Origin: Glossina fuscipes
Lineage: Eukaryota > Arthropoda > Insecta > Diptera > Glossinidae
Reading direction: 5' to 3'
Assembly: GCF_014805625.2 (NCBI RefSeq)
Contig: NW_023998414.1
Coordinates: 10,887,624 to 10,951,623, forward strand
DNA: 64,000 bases
Shown here: piece after piece, positions 39,470 through 49,900 of the stretch
Layout of the letters: each line of letters opens with the position of its first letter
Numbering within the stretch: position 1 is the stretch's first letter
Notes under the pieces: generated by a model
Seen by the model: the letters and a program-made list of their open reading frames with translations, nothing else
Database searches by the model: none
Told to the model about the DNA's origin: nothing
Made by a program: the position numbers and the translations under genes

Positions 39470-39805
39470 CATGGACAGACGGACAATTAAGCTTAAATCG
39501 CTTCAGAAAGTGATTCTAAAAGCGATTCAGATGGATGGACGGATAGACAAGTGTAAATCGAATCAGATGGACCGACTGGCACGCGGACACACAAGCTAAA
39601 ATCGATTCGAAAAGTGATTCTGAAAGTTATCCAGACGGATAGACGGACGAACAAGCTTAGATAAATTCAGAAAGTGATTCTGAAAGTAATTTTCGATGGA
39701 CATACGACAACAGACCAATAGGCAAAAATAAATTGATTCAGAAACTAATCCTAAACGTGATTGAAATAGATATACGGATACACAAGCTTAAAGCGATTCA
39801 GGTTC
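39470..39805 (+). repeat. degenerate minisatellite related to repeat A
   Basis: Five to six diverged units of roughly 36-72 bp are built on GGACAGACGGACAATTAAGC, then TTAAATCGATTCAGAAAGTG, then ATTCTGAAAGTGATTCAGAT. The unit start resembles the GACGGACATGCTTAAATCGA block of repeat A, which suggests internal amplification of one element. Confidence 0.75.
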
Positions 39806-39854
39806 TGAATTGATTACTTGATATTCATTCATTGTTCCAGAAAATATCAAATAT

Positions 39855-39856
<2 letters not shown>

Positions 39857-39885
<29 letters not shown>

Positions 39886-39935
39886 GTCTCTCTGTCTCTC
39901 TGTCTCTCTGTCTCTCTGTCTCTCTNNNNNNNNNN

Positions 39936-39968
<33 letters not shown>

Positions 39969-40004
39969 CTCTCTCTCTCTCTGTCTCTCTGTCTCTCTTT
40001 CTCT

Positions 40005-40055
<51 letters not shown>

Positions 40056-40075
40056 CTTCTTTCTTTCTTTCTTAT
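39857..40075 (+). repeat. CT-rich satellite with assembly gap
   Basis: (CT)n, CTCTCTGT and CTTT units flank a 10-N gap at 39926-39935. The true length is unknown. Apparent Ser/Leu or Arg/Glu open frames across it are artefacts of the repeat. Confidence 0.97.
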
Positions 40076-40079
40076 TGCC

Positions 40080-40735
40080 GGAAACATAAATTTTCTTATA
40101 TAAAAAATTGCGGATCTTCTCATCACTAATTATAGTTATGATATATATGAACGACTATTTATGATAAACTTAATATATTCCTTCATTATCAAATAATCTT
40201 GAAATCTATAACTAATGAAAAACGATTCAAATTAATGCAACGTAAACAATTTTTGCAGGAAATTTTGCAGAATTCTCTCGAGCGATTTTTGTTTAAATAT
40301 TATCGTCGTATGTTTTACGAAATTTCACTATATTTTTACGAAATAAAAATAATAAGAATAATAAGATAGGGTATAAGAAAAGCAAAAGTAATAATAATAT
40401 TAGTAATCAAATAATGAGAGAAAAGAAAAATAAAGAACATCAATAGTTTTCCTAGTGTCTTGGGTAGAATAAAGAAAACTGTCTTCATTTCAACTTTTAC
40501 TACAAAAGTTGTTAAGAAATTTTCATACATTTTTTAGTAATGGAGGTATGAGAACTATTGCTTAGCATTGACAAAACCCCAACAATATTAGTTATCTTAC
40601 TTTGGCTTGTAAAAATTCAAATTCTCTCTCTGTGACATATAGATAAGTATAATTATATTCACCTGAAATTGAATGATTTTCTCTCATTTTTATAGAAAAT
40701 ATGCGAAAATTTTTCAAGTATATTTAGTGTTGTTT
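40080..40735. other. gene-free stretch
   Basis: AT-rich sequence. Nothing was recognised. Confidence 0.6.
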
Positions 40736-40739
40736 ATGG

Positions 40740-41035
40740 GAGAGATTTTTTTCTTCTTCTAAAAACATAGATGTTCTGAGTTATTCTTGTACTTTAGATG
40801 TATCATAGAATCGAGTTCCGGTCCAGTTTGGAATCTGCGAGCAAGAACTTTCCATGTTTAGCCTAATTTTTGCGACCAGGAGAATATTTACCATAGACAT
40901 TACAAAGACGGACAGACAGACAGCTTAAATCGATTTCGAAAATTTGCACATATGAGGAAAATGTACACTTTATTGCGTCTCTTTGGTAATGCAAGCAATC
41001 CCCATCACTTGGTTGTGGGTATAAAAACCTTGCGC
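40740..41035 (+). repeat. dispersed repeat A, 3' two-thirds
   Basis: Shows CATAGATGTTCTGAG, GCAAGAACTTTCCATG, ATATTTACCATAGACATTAC, the GACGGACAGACAGACAGC block and the terminal CCCCATCACTTGGTTGTGGG hairpin. Confidence 0.75.
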
Positions 41036-41039
41036 TCAT

Positions 41040-43165
41040 ACTCATAAGTTCAGAACTTTGCTCCAAAAGTTTGAAAATTCAAGTTATTCAAGTTTTTCTT
41101 TCTTTTTTTTTCTTTTACAAAATGCTTACCTTTCTCAAGTGTTACATATACGGATGAAGTCTAATGTAAGATAACACTGAGAGCATAGCAAGCCATATGA
41201 AAAAATTTATATAAATGCATTCTTTCGTTCTAAGACATATTCTCGTTTTGAATTCCCTCACTATCTACTAATTATACTCAAGTTCGATTCTCCTTTTTCC
41301 GGAATTGGTTGTTAGCTATGCTATAAACAAAAACTTTCTTTAACAATTTTCGTGACAGGTTTCAAGCTTAAGCTAAGGCTTGCATATAAGACAACTGGGT
41401 TTTTTTACGCCAAAAGTAGCACATTAGCAGGGACCTAATCTATCATAAATAAATTCAAGAATAGATAACAGCTAGCTCCTCTTAATTAGAATAGTCTAAC
41501 TTTATGAATTCAAAGGTGGACATCATAGATCAATGCTTATGCGTGTAGTCAATGGCAGTGTCACTGTCAACGGTGCAAGGAGACTTTTAAAGATCTCTAT
41601 TTAATATGAACGATATAAAACAGAGAGAAGAGTTTATGAATAACAAAATAAGTCCTGAATATATCGATTTAGGTGAGATGTAAGCTATCTGGACTGAACT
41701 TAAAACAATCAATCTGTATATCTTGCATAGGAACGGGAAGGTAATAATAATTGTGTTAAATGTTAGCAGCAAATGTAACTAATATTCACTAGCTTTGAAA
41801 TGAACAGCACAGCGAAACTGAATTGTTTTCCAAATTTTTTGTCGAGTTCATAGTTTGATTGGCTTTCTCATTCGCTTCTCTTGATTGTTAAATCGAAAGA
41901 AAATCAATTCGATTTCAAAGCAATTTTTTAGTCAGCACAGTAATGTTGACATGAAAAAGAAAAATAATTAGAAAATAAAAAAGCGAAAAAAGAAGAAAGA
42001 AAAAAAGGAAAGAGTTTTTTTTATAAGTTTAGAAAAATAACTAAATAAATTTTAATAAAGCACTTTCATGTTTTCATTATGTTAATCATCAATCATTTTT
42101 CAGTTTTTAAATTTTTCTTACGATAAAATGCTTCTTTTGGTTTTTCGCTTAATTTTGAATTTTGTTTTGCTTCTTTTTTTTTTTTTTTTTTTTGGTGTGC
42201 AAATTTTTTAATTAATATTTTAATAATGAACACATACACACACAAACACACGCACACGCACACATCAGTGTATCTCTCATAGTCATTCCATTAAAAGTAG
42301 CCATCTAAGCTTAGTTAAGAAATTTGAAAATTTTTTTTTTCTTCAAAAAACCGTAATATCATCTGATCAGAGAAATAATAATGACAAGTTTCAAGCAATA
42401 ATTATGAATTAATTGATTGACGACAGATTACAAATGCAAATGCAAATACAAATGCAACAACAACATAAAACAATTGAATAGCCATCGTGCCATACGTGTA
42501 TGACTTTCACAATAATTCTCAATCAGTTCTCATGTATTTATTGTAATATTTTCAATTTTTTTTTTTTTTTTTTAATAAAGATTTTCATCACTTAAAGGCT
42601 AAGCATTATTTCTTTTTTGAATACTTTTTATTGTGTGAATGCGACATTATACCCACCAGCCCTTTACAGACACGGCGTACACTCTGTATCATCTGTTCGT
42701 ATTATATATTCTCAATATTGTCATAAGATCGTACGAGTCGATACATATAAAAACACTTTTACAATCAACTACTACTCCTAAGTATCATCATCTACTGTAT
42801 TATTTCGAACAATTTCGAACAAATTCGAAACATCGATAAGTGATAATAGAAAGTATTCTTGGAAAATAATATAAATTTCGATATATAATATATTGCCTAT
42901 GGGCGATATGGACTAAGCACTAGTTAGTTGCTTATCAATAATTTGAATTTGAATACAACGAAATTGGAACTGGCCATAACTAGCAATTGCCTAAATGAAT
43001 CTTTAAAAAAAATGTAGAATATATTCATTCATTGATCATATTTTAAATTTGAAAAATTCCCGAACCTTAAGCGAGGAGTAAAGTTGTCCTTCCTTATGTC
43101 AAATGAGTGCATCTTTAATTAGGATGGTTCCTAACAATATATATCTATAATCGAAACCAATGCCT
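41040..43165. other. gene-free stretch
   Basis: No exon was recognised. It contains T tracts at 42173-42194 and 42556-42573 and AC-rich repeats near 42232-42265. Confidence 0.6.
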
Positions 43166-43174
43166 AGTATACTA

Positions 43175-43567
43175 CAAGGTGTGTGACTTTTAAACTTTCG
43201 TAGCCTTTGCTACACATCAAACCACTATTAGAGAAGTTGCTAAGGATATCGGTTGGCTAAGGCCATGCAGTCTTTTCAAATCTTTTGGCCATAAAACAAG
43301 CGGCGGCGAAGTTTTTTTCGGAATTGAAAAAATTTGACCAACAGAGCCGTCGCATGAGCTATTTAGTGACGTTAACGTCACCGTCTGTTTCATCGTCGAA
43401 TTTTTCCATGAAAGAGCCGAGTCTTGCCACATTTCATCGTCGCTGAAAGAGTTCAAGGCCATAACAAAAAGCGCATATTAGAGGCGCTTCGGGACGTTAC
43501 TTTGCAGGGGAAGTAAATATTTTTTTGAGAAAAATCGAAAGTCACTTGTTCTTTCTAACACACCTCG
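43175..43567 (+). mobile_element. internally deleted mariner with both ends
   Basis: The 393-bp element starts CAAGGTGTGTGACTTTTAAA and its reverse-complemented end starts CGAGGTGTGTTAGAAAGAAC, with GTGACTTTCG slightly further in. Both ends are flanked by TA (43173-43174, 43568-43569). Inside, TIREVAKDIGW followed in another frame by AAAKFFSELKKFDQQSRRMS matches the mariner N-terminal half (TIREVA.DVG...AAAK..P.LL.F.QK.RRM). The rest of the transposase is missing and the 3' end follows shortly after. A non-autonomous deletion derivative is the simplest reading. Confidence 0.82.
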
Positions 43568-43569
43568 TA

Positions 43570-44022
43570 TATGGAAAGTTATTAACTGACGTTGCGGTCA
43601 TAGGTTGTAACAGTCACTCGTTTCTCTTCTTTGGACGAAGAATTCAAAGTATGCACTATTCTTTCGTTGGGCCGGCCTCGCTTTAATTAAGTTTTCGTAT
43701 CCTATGCACATTACATGCTACACATGGTAATGGTAAAGGGGATTTGTGTTAGTTAGGGTGGAGAACTGGGCCTAGTTGTAGAGAGCGGAACTTATCTCAT
43801 ATATCATATCTTATAATGTGCGTAAGCAATATACGTTTCACTCATGTCTTGCTAAGCCCCTCGTTCGAACGTCTCGCTACTAATTATTTATAACTTGAAA
43901 TTTTAATTTAAGAAATTCGTTACATAGGATATCAGTTGATGCGAATACACCGCGTGGGGTGGGGGTTATACGAAATTCACCCTAAGGCGAATATAATTTT
44001 CATTCACTAGTTCTTTCGTATG

Positions 44023-44054
<32 letters not shown>

Positions 44055-45259
44055 CTTTCTCTTTCTCTCTCTCGTTTTGAGTATGCTAAAGTAGATTTAG
44101 GTAAATTTTGTTTTTATTCGAATTATTATTCATTTCAATGTAAAACATCTATGTAATTACACATGTTTCTATTTTGAATAGTAATTTATTTTTTTTTATT
44201 TATATATATATATATGTTTTTTTTTTTTTATTATTATTGTTATTATTATTATTATTACTATTATTATTATTATTATTATTATTATTTAATTATAATTCTG
44301 AAAAACTCTAACCTCAAAAATATTTATTTATATTGTTAGATTTTTAAAAAAATTGATTTATTTTTAAAAACGGGATTTATTTGAAATGTTATTATGTTCG
44401 CTTGAAAATGTTTATGGTGGGTCAGATTGATGTTTTATTTTATATCTGATAGATCGGTAGTAAAAAGTTGCAGATGATATTCAGTGTGTGTATGGAAATT
44501 AAGAAACAAAGAATGCATTGAAATGTTATAAATCACAGTGTCTCAATGTTAAATAAACAAAACAAATATTAAAAGTGAAATTTTTATATAATATATATGT
44601 TTATTAATAATCTTTTTATTTGTTTGTTTGTCTGTTTTTTTTTTTTTTTCATTCATTTATTCATTTATTTATTTATTTATTTAATTATTTTTGTTTTTTA
44701 TTCATTCTAGACATTCACTAAATTCCATTTATTCAACATTTGTGTGTGCTTTCGAATAATTTGTATTAAATGTTACTACGCCTGCTATACGTTCGTTATT
44801 ATTGTATAATTGTGAATGAGTTTGTGTGTAGATCTTAAGAACAATATTTTGGGTTGTGTTAACTTTTCCTTTTTTTTTTTTTTTGTTTTTCTTTTTTTCG
44901 TTTTTTTCTATTTTTCGTTTGTTTTTTTCTTTTAATCATTTGAGCTAAATTTTCAATACGATTCAATTTTCAAATCAATGCGTTCTTCTCATAAGATATG
45001 TGTTTAAATACTACGGTAAGAATTTCGTTTTCTTTTTTTTAATTTAGTTTTTTGTCAAAAAATTTGTTCAGTAAATGTTTTAAATGCACAACTTATCATT
45101 GTTTGCTTTCTGAATTAATATTTTTTTTTTGTTTGTTTTTATTTTTATTTATTTGTTTTTTTTTTTTTTTTTTTTTGCTCTCGTTTATTTTTTCATTTAT
45201 TCTGCTAATATTGGTCAATATTCGGAGTACGTTCGTATTTTGATTACAGTTGTTTTTTT

Positions 45260-45295
<36 letters not shown>

Positions 45296-45400
45296 TTTTG
45301 TAGAGAAAGTAATTTATAAACATTTGTGCTGTTCTCTTAGAAATTTAAACAAACGTGAGTTCACGTTGACTTACAGCATCGATGAACTCAAACTGAGCGT
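43570..45400. other. AT-rich downstream flank or 3' UTR of the channel gene
   Basis: No exon was seen. It contains a (CT)n array at 44023-44074, (TTA)n at about 44229-44286, ATTT repeats at about 44655-44683 and an A tract at about 45265-45292. Minus-strand AATAAA signals (TTTATT on the plus strand) are frequent, for example at 45184-45200, so the transcript end cannot be fixed. Confidence 0.5.
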
Positions 45401-45404
45401 AAAC

Positions 45405-45821
45405 TCATTCGCCATTGATTATAAAAACCGGACAAAATGCTCGTTGACCGCCGCCGCCGTTACTGGACTTGCGTATAGTTAACTGCTGTTGATCCATTAC
45501 AGTTTCAGCATCTGTGGTATCTAAATCCTCTTCTTCGGTAGCCACGGTGCCTGTACCTGGATCCTCAGCCTCTTCCTCATCGTTTGTCCCACCTCTCTGG
45601 CTAATCAATTTTTTATTATCATTGCTTTGAGCATTATTGGCGTTCTCTTTTGCATCTTTGCTTCCATTGCTGCCAGCACCGTTACTGTCGGCTTCCTCAA
45701 CTGTCTCCAAATCACCGCCAGCCAATGTTGTAGAACAATAGCAATATGATAAGTTTGTTTTTAAGTCCTCACAGAATTGCTGTTGTTGCGCAATGCTAGC
45801 AATGCGCTCACGAGCGATTTC
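45405..45821 (-). CDS. in-frame C-terminal extension of otopetrin-like channel (putative)
   Basis: Directly after the TGA at 45824-45822 the channel frame stays open for 138 codons to a TGA at 45407-45405. It begins EIARERIASIAQQQQFCEDL, continues with Ser/Asn/Gly and Asp/Glu-rich sequence (NDEEEAEDPGTGTVATEEED) and ends CPVFIINGE. The composition is that of a disordered cytosolic acidic tail and the base composition is richer in GC than the flanks, as in the true exons. It could be translated by UGA readthrough or RNA editing. Alternatively it could be joined by splicing: a GTGAGA donor overlaps the stop, and an in-phase AG 141 nt on, before the Ser-Asn-Gly run, would restore the frame, although its pyrimidine tract is weak. 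It could also be a decayed former coding tail. Confidence 0.5.
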   Translation of the reverse strand, partial: EIARERIASIAQQQQFCEDLKTNLSYCYCSTTLAGGDLETVEEADSNGAGSNGSKDAKENANNAQSNDNKKLISQRGGTNDEEEAEDPGTGTVATEEEDLDTTDAETVMDQQQLTIRKSSNGGGGQRAFCPVFIINGE

Positions 45822-46967
45822 TCACATAAACGTAGGTTTCATTTTATAAGCGCGCTTCCAGATTTCACATAAACATACCGTAGAATGAAAGCGATAGAAT
45901 ATTGCCAATGGCATCGATACATGAGTTATAATCGTCCAAGCCCATAAACCATAGAAATTCAATTGTATAGGATGCGATTCAGCCCGAGACTTTTCCAATG
46001 TACTTATTGCCCACATTGCGAGATTAACCACTAACATAAACGTAACAATTTCTCGACCGGGCTTTTTGCGCATATGCTCGGGCGTAATCGCTTGACGACG
46101 TCCAGCATCCAAAATAAACATTGTTTGACAAGCGGTTTGCACTATCGAAGCCAAAGCATTAATCGGGACCAGCCAATCATCGCTACGCACAGAGAAATGT
46201 CCCGCTATAACCGTAAATATATTATAAAGAAACGAACCGGTTTGAGCTCCAACCAGCAATATATCATCCAGCGAGAAACTACGTACAGCATCGTACTCTA
46301 AATGACGTATTTGAATCATGCCCACTAACGTGGCTATTGTAGCTGTAGCATAAATAAATAATTCGCACATAGTCACTTCCAATACAGCTAAAGCCACAAA
46401 ATCAGGTCTTGATATCAGTACAAAAAACAATATGAGGGATATTATGGTCAGTACCAATACTAAAATACCCACAAAAAGTCCCTTATGAGCGCGAGCACAA
46501 TCCACTGAGTAATGATGTGGCGACCGTTTTAAGGGAGAACTTATCATATCAGGTCGTTGTGGCGTAGGCGCTTGAGGTCGTGATATACTTTTCCACATAA
46601 CATACAAAATGGCCGCGCATATGAGCGAGTACTCAATGGTACATGGAAACAAAAACGGCGAGGCATCTTGTACCAAAGTTCCCAAAATATTAGTACGACG
46701 GCATTCAAATATCTGATAGGGACCTTTAAGTCCACGCGGTACTCGCAAATGAGCGGCGGGCTCGGATGAAGCTAATATGGAATGAGCACGAGAATGGCCT
46801 GGTATACGATGTGATATGCGTAGAGTGCGATTTTCTGGATTATAAAATGTCAATATTTCATGCTTAGTCTCCTGAATGAGCACATTTAACCAAACCGCCA
46901 AATTAGTACCAATCATATGCATTAGACCGAAACGCGCTATAATTTTATAACGGTAGACTTTAATTTG
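45822..46967 (-). CDS. OtopL: otopetrin exon f (last; TM5-TM12)
   Basis: The acceptor is CTTCTTTAG before CAAATTAAAG, phase 0. It encodes 381 residues, QIKVYRYKIIARFGLMHMIG onward. Hydrophobic segments are recognisable at HMIGTNLAVWLNVLI, CTIEYSLICAAILYVMW, GLFVGILVLVLTIISLILFF, VTMCELFIYATATIATLVGM, VGAQTGSFLYNIFTVIAG, NALASIVQTACQTMFILDAG, TFMLVVNLAMWAI and TIITHVSMPLAIFYRFHS. An extracellular-type hydrophilic stretch with ECRRTN lies between the first two. It ends KMKPTFM and TGA, followed by the in-frame extension described separately. Confidence 0.95.
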   Translation of the reverse strand, partial: QIKVYRYKIIARFGLMHMIGTNLAVWLNVLIQETKHEILTFYNPENRTLRISHRIPGHSRAHSILASSEPAAHLRVPRGLKGPYQIFECRRTNILGTLVQDASPFLFPCTIEYSLICAAILYVMWKSISRPQAPTPQRPDMISSPLKRSPHHYSVDCARAHKGLFVGILVLVLTIISLILFFVLISRPDFVALAVLEVTMCELFIYATATIATLVGMIQIRHLEYDAVRSFSLDDILLVGAQTGSFLYNIFTVIAGHFSVRSDDWLVPINALASIVQTACQTMFILDAGRRQAITPEHMRKKPGREIVTFMLVVNLAMWAISTLEKSRAESHPIQLNFYGLWAWTIITHVSMPLAIFYRFHSTVCLCEIWKRAYKMKPTFM

Positions 46968-49900
46968 CTAAAGAAGATAAGAAAGGAAAAATATTGATAG
47001 AAAAGATATTCAGGTTATTTAAAAAATTTTGTAAATTAACAATTTGGTCAGTTCCGTAGACCAAAGGCGTATCAGTATATAGAAAGGGCTTTCTTACATA
47101 TGGTCATCTGGCTTGTAAGCATTTAAGCTTTAAGACTAACACCACACTCAATAAGTCTCCAGCGGCTGAGATACATTTTTAGCGGCACTATGGGTAGAGC
47201 CACATGATTTCTTAATCGTGCCAATCTTTAAACGATACGTGGCAAAATCTCATGACATTGTGTCTATTAGTTTGGCAGTTGGCAAAGTTGTTTTCAATCA
47301 AAAAATCTAAATTTCGTTTATCGATTAAACATTGCTTTGCGATGCGAGAAAATACCTTTCCCAGTCACCATTAGATTAGATTAGGTGTTACAGTGATTCG
47401 ATGTGGTATGGCCACCTCTTATACGAAACACTGTGGCCGCCTTGCTCCAAGGAATAGAAAATAAAGTGCGGAAAGTCGTATAAAGTTCTGTAAGATAGCC
47501 GTCACCTTAAAGATGTCAAAAAGTAGTTTACTTATTGTTTTACACGAATGATTGTCCATGAGAAAGGTCTATTTAAAGTGAATGCTATGCTATCTCAGCC
47601 ATGGCGGAATACAAAAATCTGTTTAAACTATTTAGTCAAAATGAAATGAATCTTTTTATGTGATTTACGACAATGGACGAAGCATGCATTCGTCATGACA
47701 TTCCGTTGTGAAACCGGCGCTCACCTAAGTTAACAACAACGGGCGAAAGTTGCCCAAGGTACAAAATTGGCTGAAAGGGTTCATCGGCAATCTTCGAAAA
47801 AAGCTAAGTATCAATAACGGATCTAACGTGACAACCGGTTAGACTGGAGACTTTTTAAGTGTTGTGATATGCATGCGTATATCAAATTTTCTGAAAAATT
47901 CATATACCATGGGCATCATCTATTCCCTTGAAGATGTCGTAGAAATAAAGTTTTGCATAAACGAATTTATTTAGCAAATCATGCAAACGAATTGTGACTG
48001 ATGATGAAAATTAGCTTTTATTATGCAAATCGTAAATCCGTCGAAAACCCTTATGGTTTAAATTAAATTAATTTTCAATATTTAATTAATTATTAACTCA
48101 AATCGCTTTGGAAAGGACATAATACTCTCTGACTCTCGTTGATGATAAAGAAAAGTTATAATAAAATGTGTTATGATAAACTTTTTAAAACATGTCTGGT
48201 CGCATACGGATGCTAGTGTTAGACAAATTAAAAGTACAAAAAAAAAAAAAAAAAAACTTGAATTCAAAGTGATTTTAAAGCTCTTGCAATGAAAGTATCA
48301 ACCCTATCGCTTTCCTTCTCGTCCAGCTTTGACTGTAACTGATGAAAAGAGCAAACCAAGTGGAAAAGAGCAAAATGAGAAATTAAGCATTTACTTATTT
48401 CGCCGACGCCAGTTACAAAAATAAAAGAGAGTTTTTATATTTCAGATTGCACTGTTACGTCTTTAAGTCATTGGAATTATTTTATTTTATTTGTTTTTAT
48501 TTTTTTTTTTTTTTTTTTTTTTTTTCACTTACCTCATTATTTAGAAATATAAAATACATTTGTATAAATATGAAAGCCATTCGTGTAGCGGGAGTTAAGG
48601 CCAGCAATACGTTATGGCATTTAGTGTCCGGATTAAGTTCAAAATATTGACCAAATTCCAAGCCTGAATAAATCATACTGCCGATGCCGAAAGCTGAAAG
48701 CAATAAAAAATAAAAAAAACAAATAATTCCAAGTTTTGAATTGAACTTACGATGCATGTGACATAGTAATTTCGTTTGTTTTTATTCATTTCACCAAAAC
48801 GCTTGCAACGTTCAAAACGAAGCTTCAGAGATCCCACCAAGTAAGTATACATATTATCGATCAGCATCAAAATCTCTCCGTCTGGCTGTCTGTTCGTCTG
48901 CGTAATATTGGTTGGAAATATTTTCCTGCTCGCCATAAACTAACCAATCGAGTTCGAATTTGGCAGAAACATTGGAAGCTCTTGCATGCAGATTGGTATT
49001 GAATAGGTAGCAATTCGGTCGAACGACACACCTACAGCACATCGTACTACTACTAATAACACCTTTGTTCTTTAGACGGCATAAAAAATTGTTTGTTTTT
49101 TTTTTTTGCTCATGATGCATTAAACGTTGATAACAGACGTTACACAGACGGATAGACGGACAGATGGATCCCTTCATTGTTCGGTGAAGGGTAGAAAAAG
49201 CAAAATTCGAAAACCCCATAAACTGTTTAAATTCTTGGCCAATTTCAAATTCGGAATGCACCTAAGCGTGTCCGTCCAGTCGTCTTTGCATCAGCCCAAC
49301 GGTGAAACGGATTATTTAATTATATAAAAAGAGTTGAAACGTTCGCAATATCGGCATATAAGTTGGCATTAAAAATTGGCCCCAAATGATTTTCGAACAT
49401 ATTATGATGAAAATTAAGTATAAAAATTTTTTAAATTAAGTATAAGAATTTTTCATTTTTTTTTTTCGTGGATAAAAGAATATATTCTCCAATTCACTTT
49501 CATCAACGATGTATAAAATTTATTTGACTCTCAACATTACGGTTATTTGACAAACTTAATGCGCTTCCTGTGGCGGTTAAAAACAAAGTTTAACTTCGAT
49601 ATGCTAGACATCTATATTGCAACATATATATATATATATATATACATATATATACCGGATAAATTATTAAATAAAATTTATTTCTTCTCTCGAAAAACGC
49701 AATAAATGAACGGAAGCCGGAGAGACTTAAGATGTGTAATATGTAAGTGAAAGCAAAAGCAGTAGTCTTCGCTTAGCGGTTCACATACCATATAAACACG
49801 GAAAATATCAAATTTAATTACCAAAAATTTATTAGTGCTAGAAAAATTATTACATTCCAATAAAGTTTACAATAATTTTCTCCTTTTTATACACTGCACC

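Noticed and set aside
39788..40129. Long open frames of Arg/Glu or Ser/Leu repeats on both strands
   Set aside because: They are translations of the CT satellite and run through an N gap.
43217..43462. 81-residue minus-strand ORF
   Set aside because: It is the antisense shadow of the mariner derivative, whose transposase fragments read on the plus strand.
48854..49327. Open frames of 66-135 codons within the intron between exons d and e
   Set aside because: They run through fragments of repeat A and show no domain or splice support.
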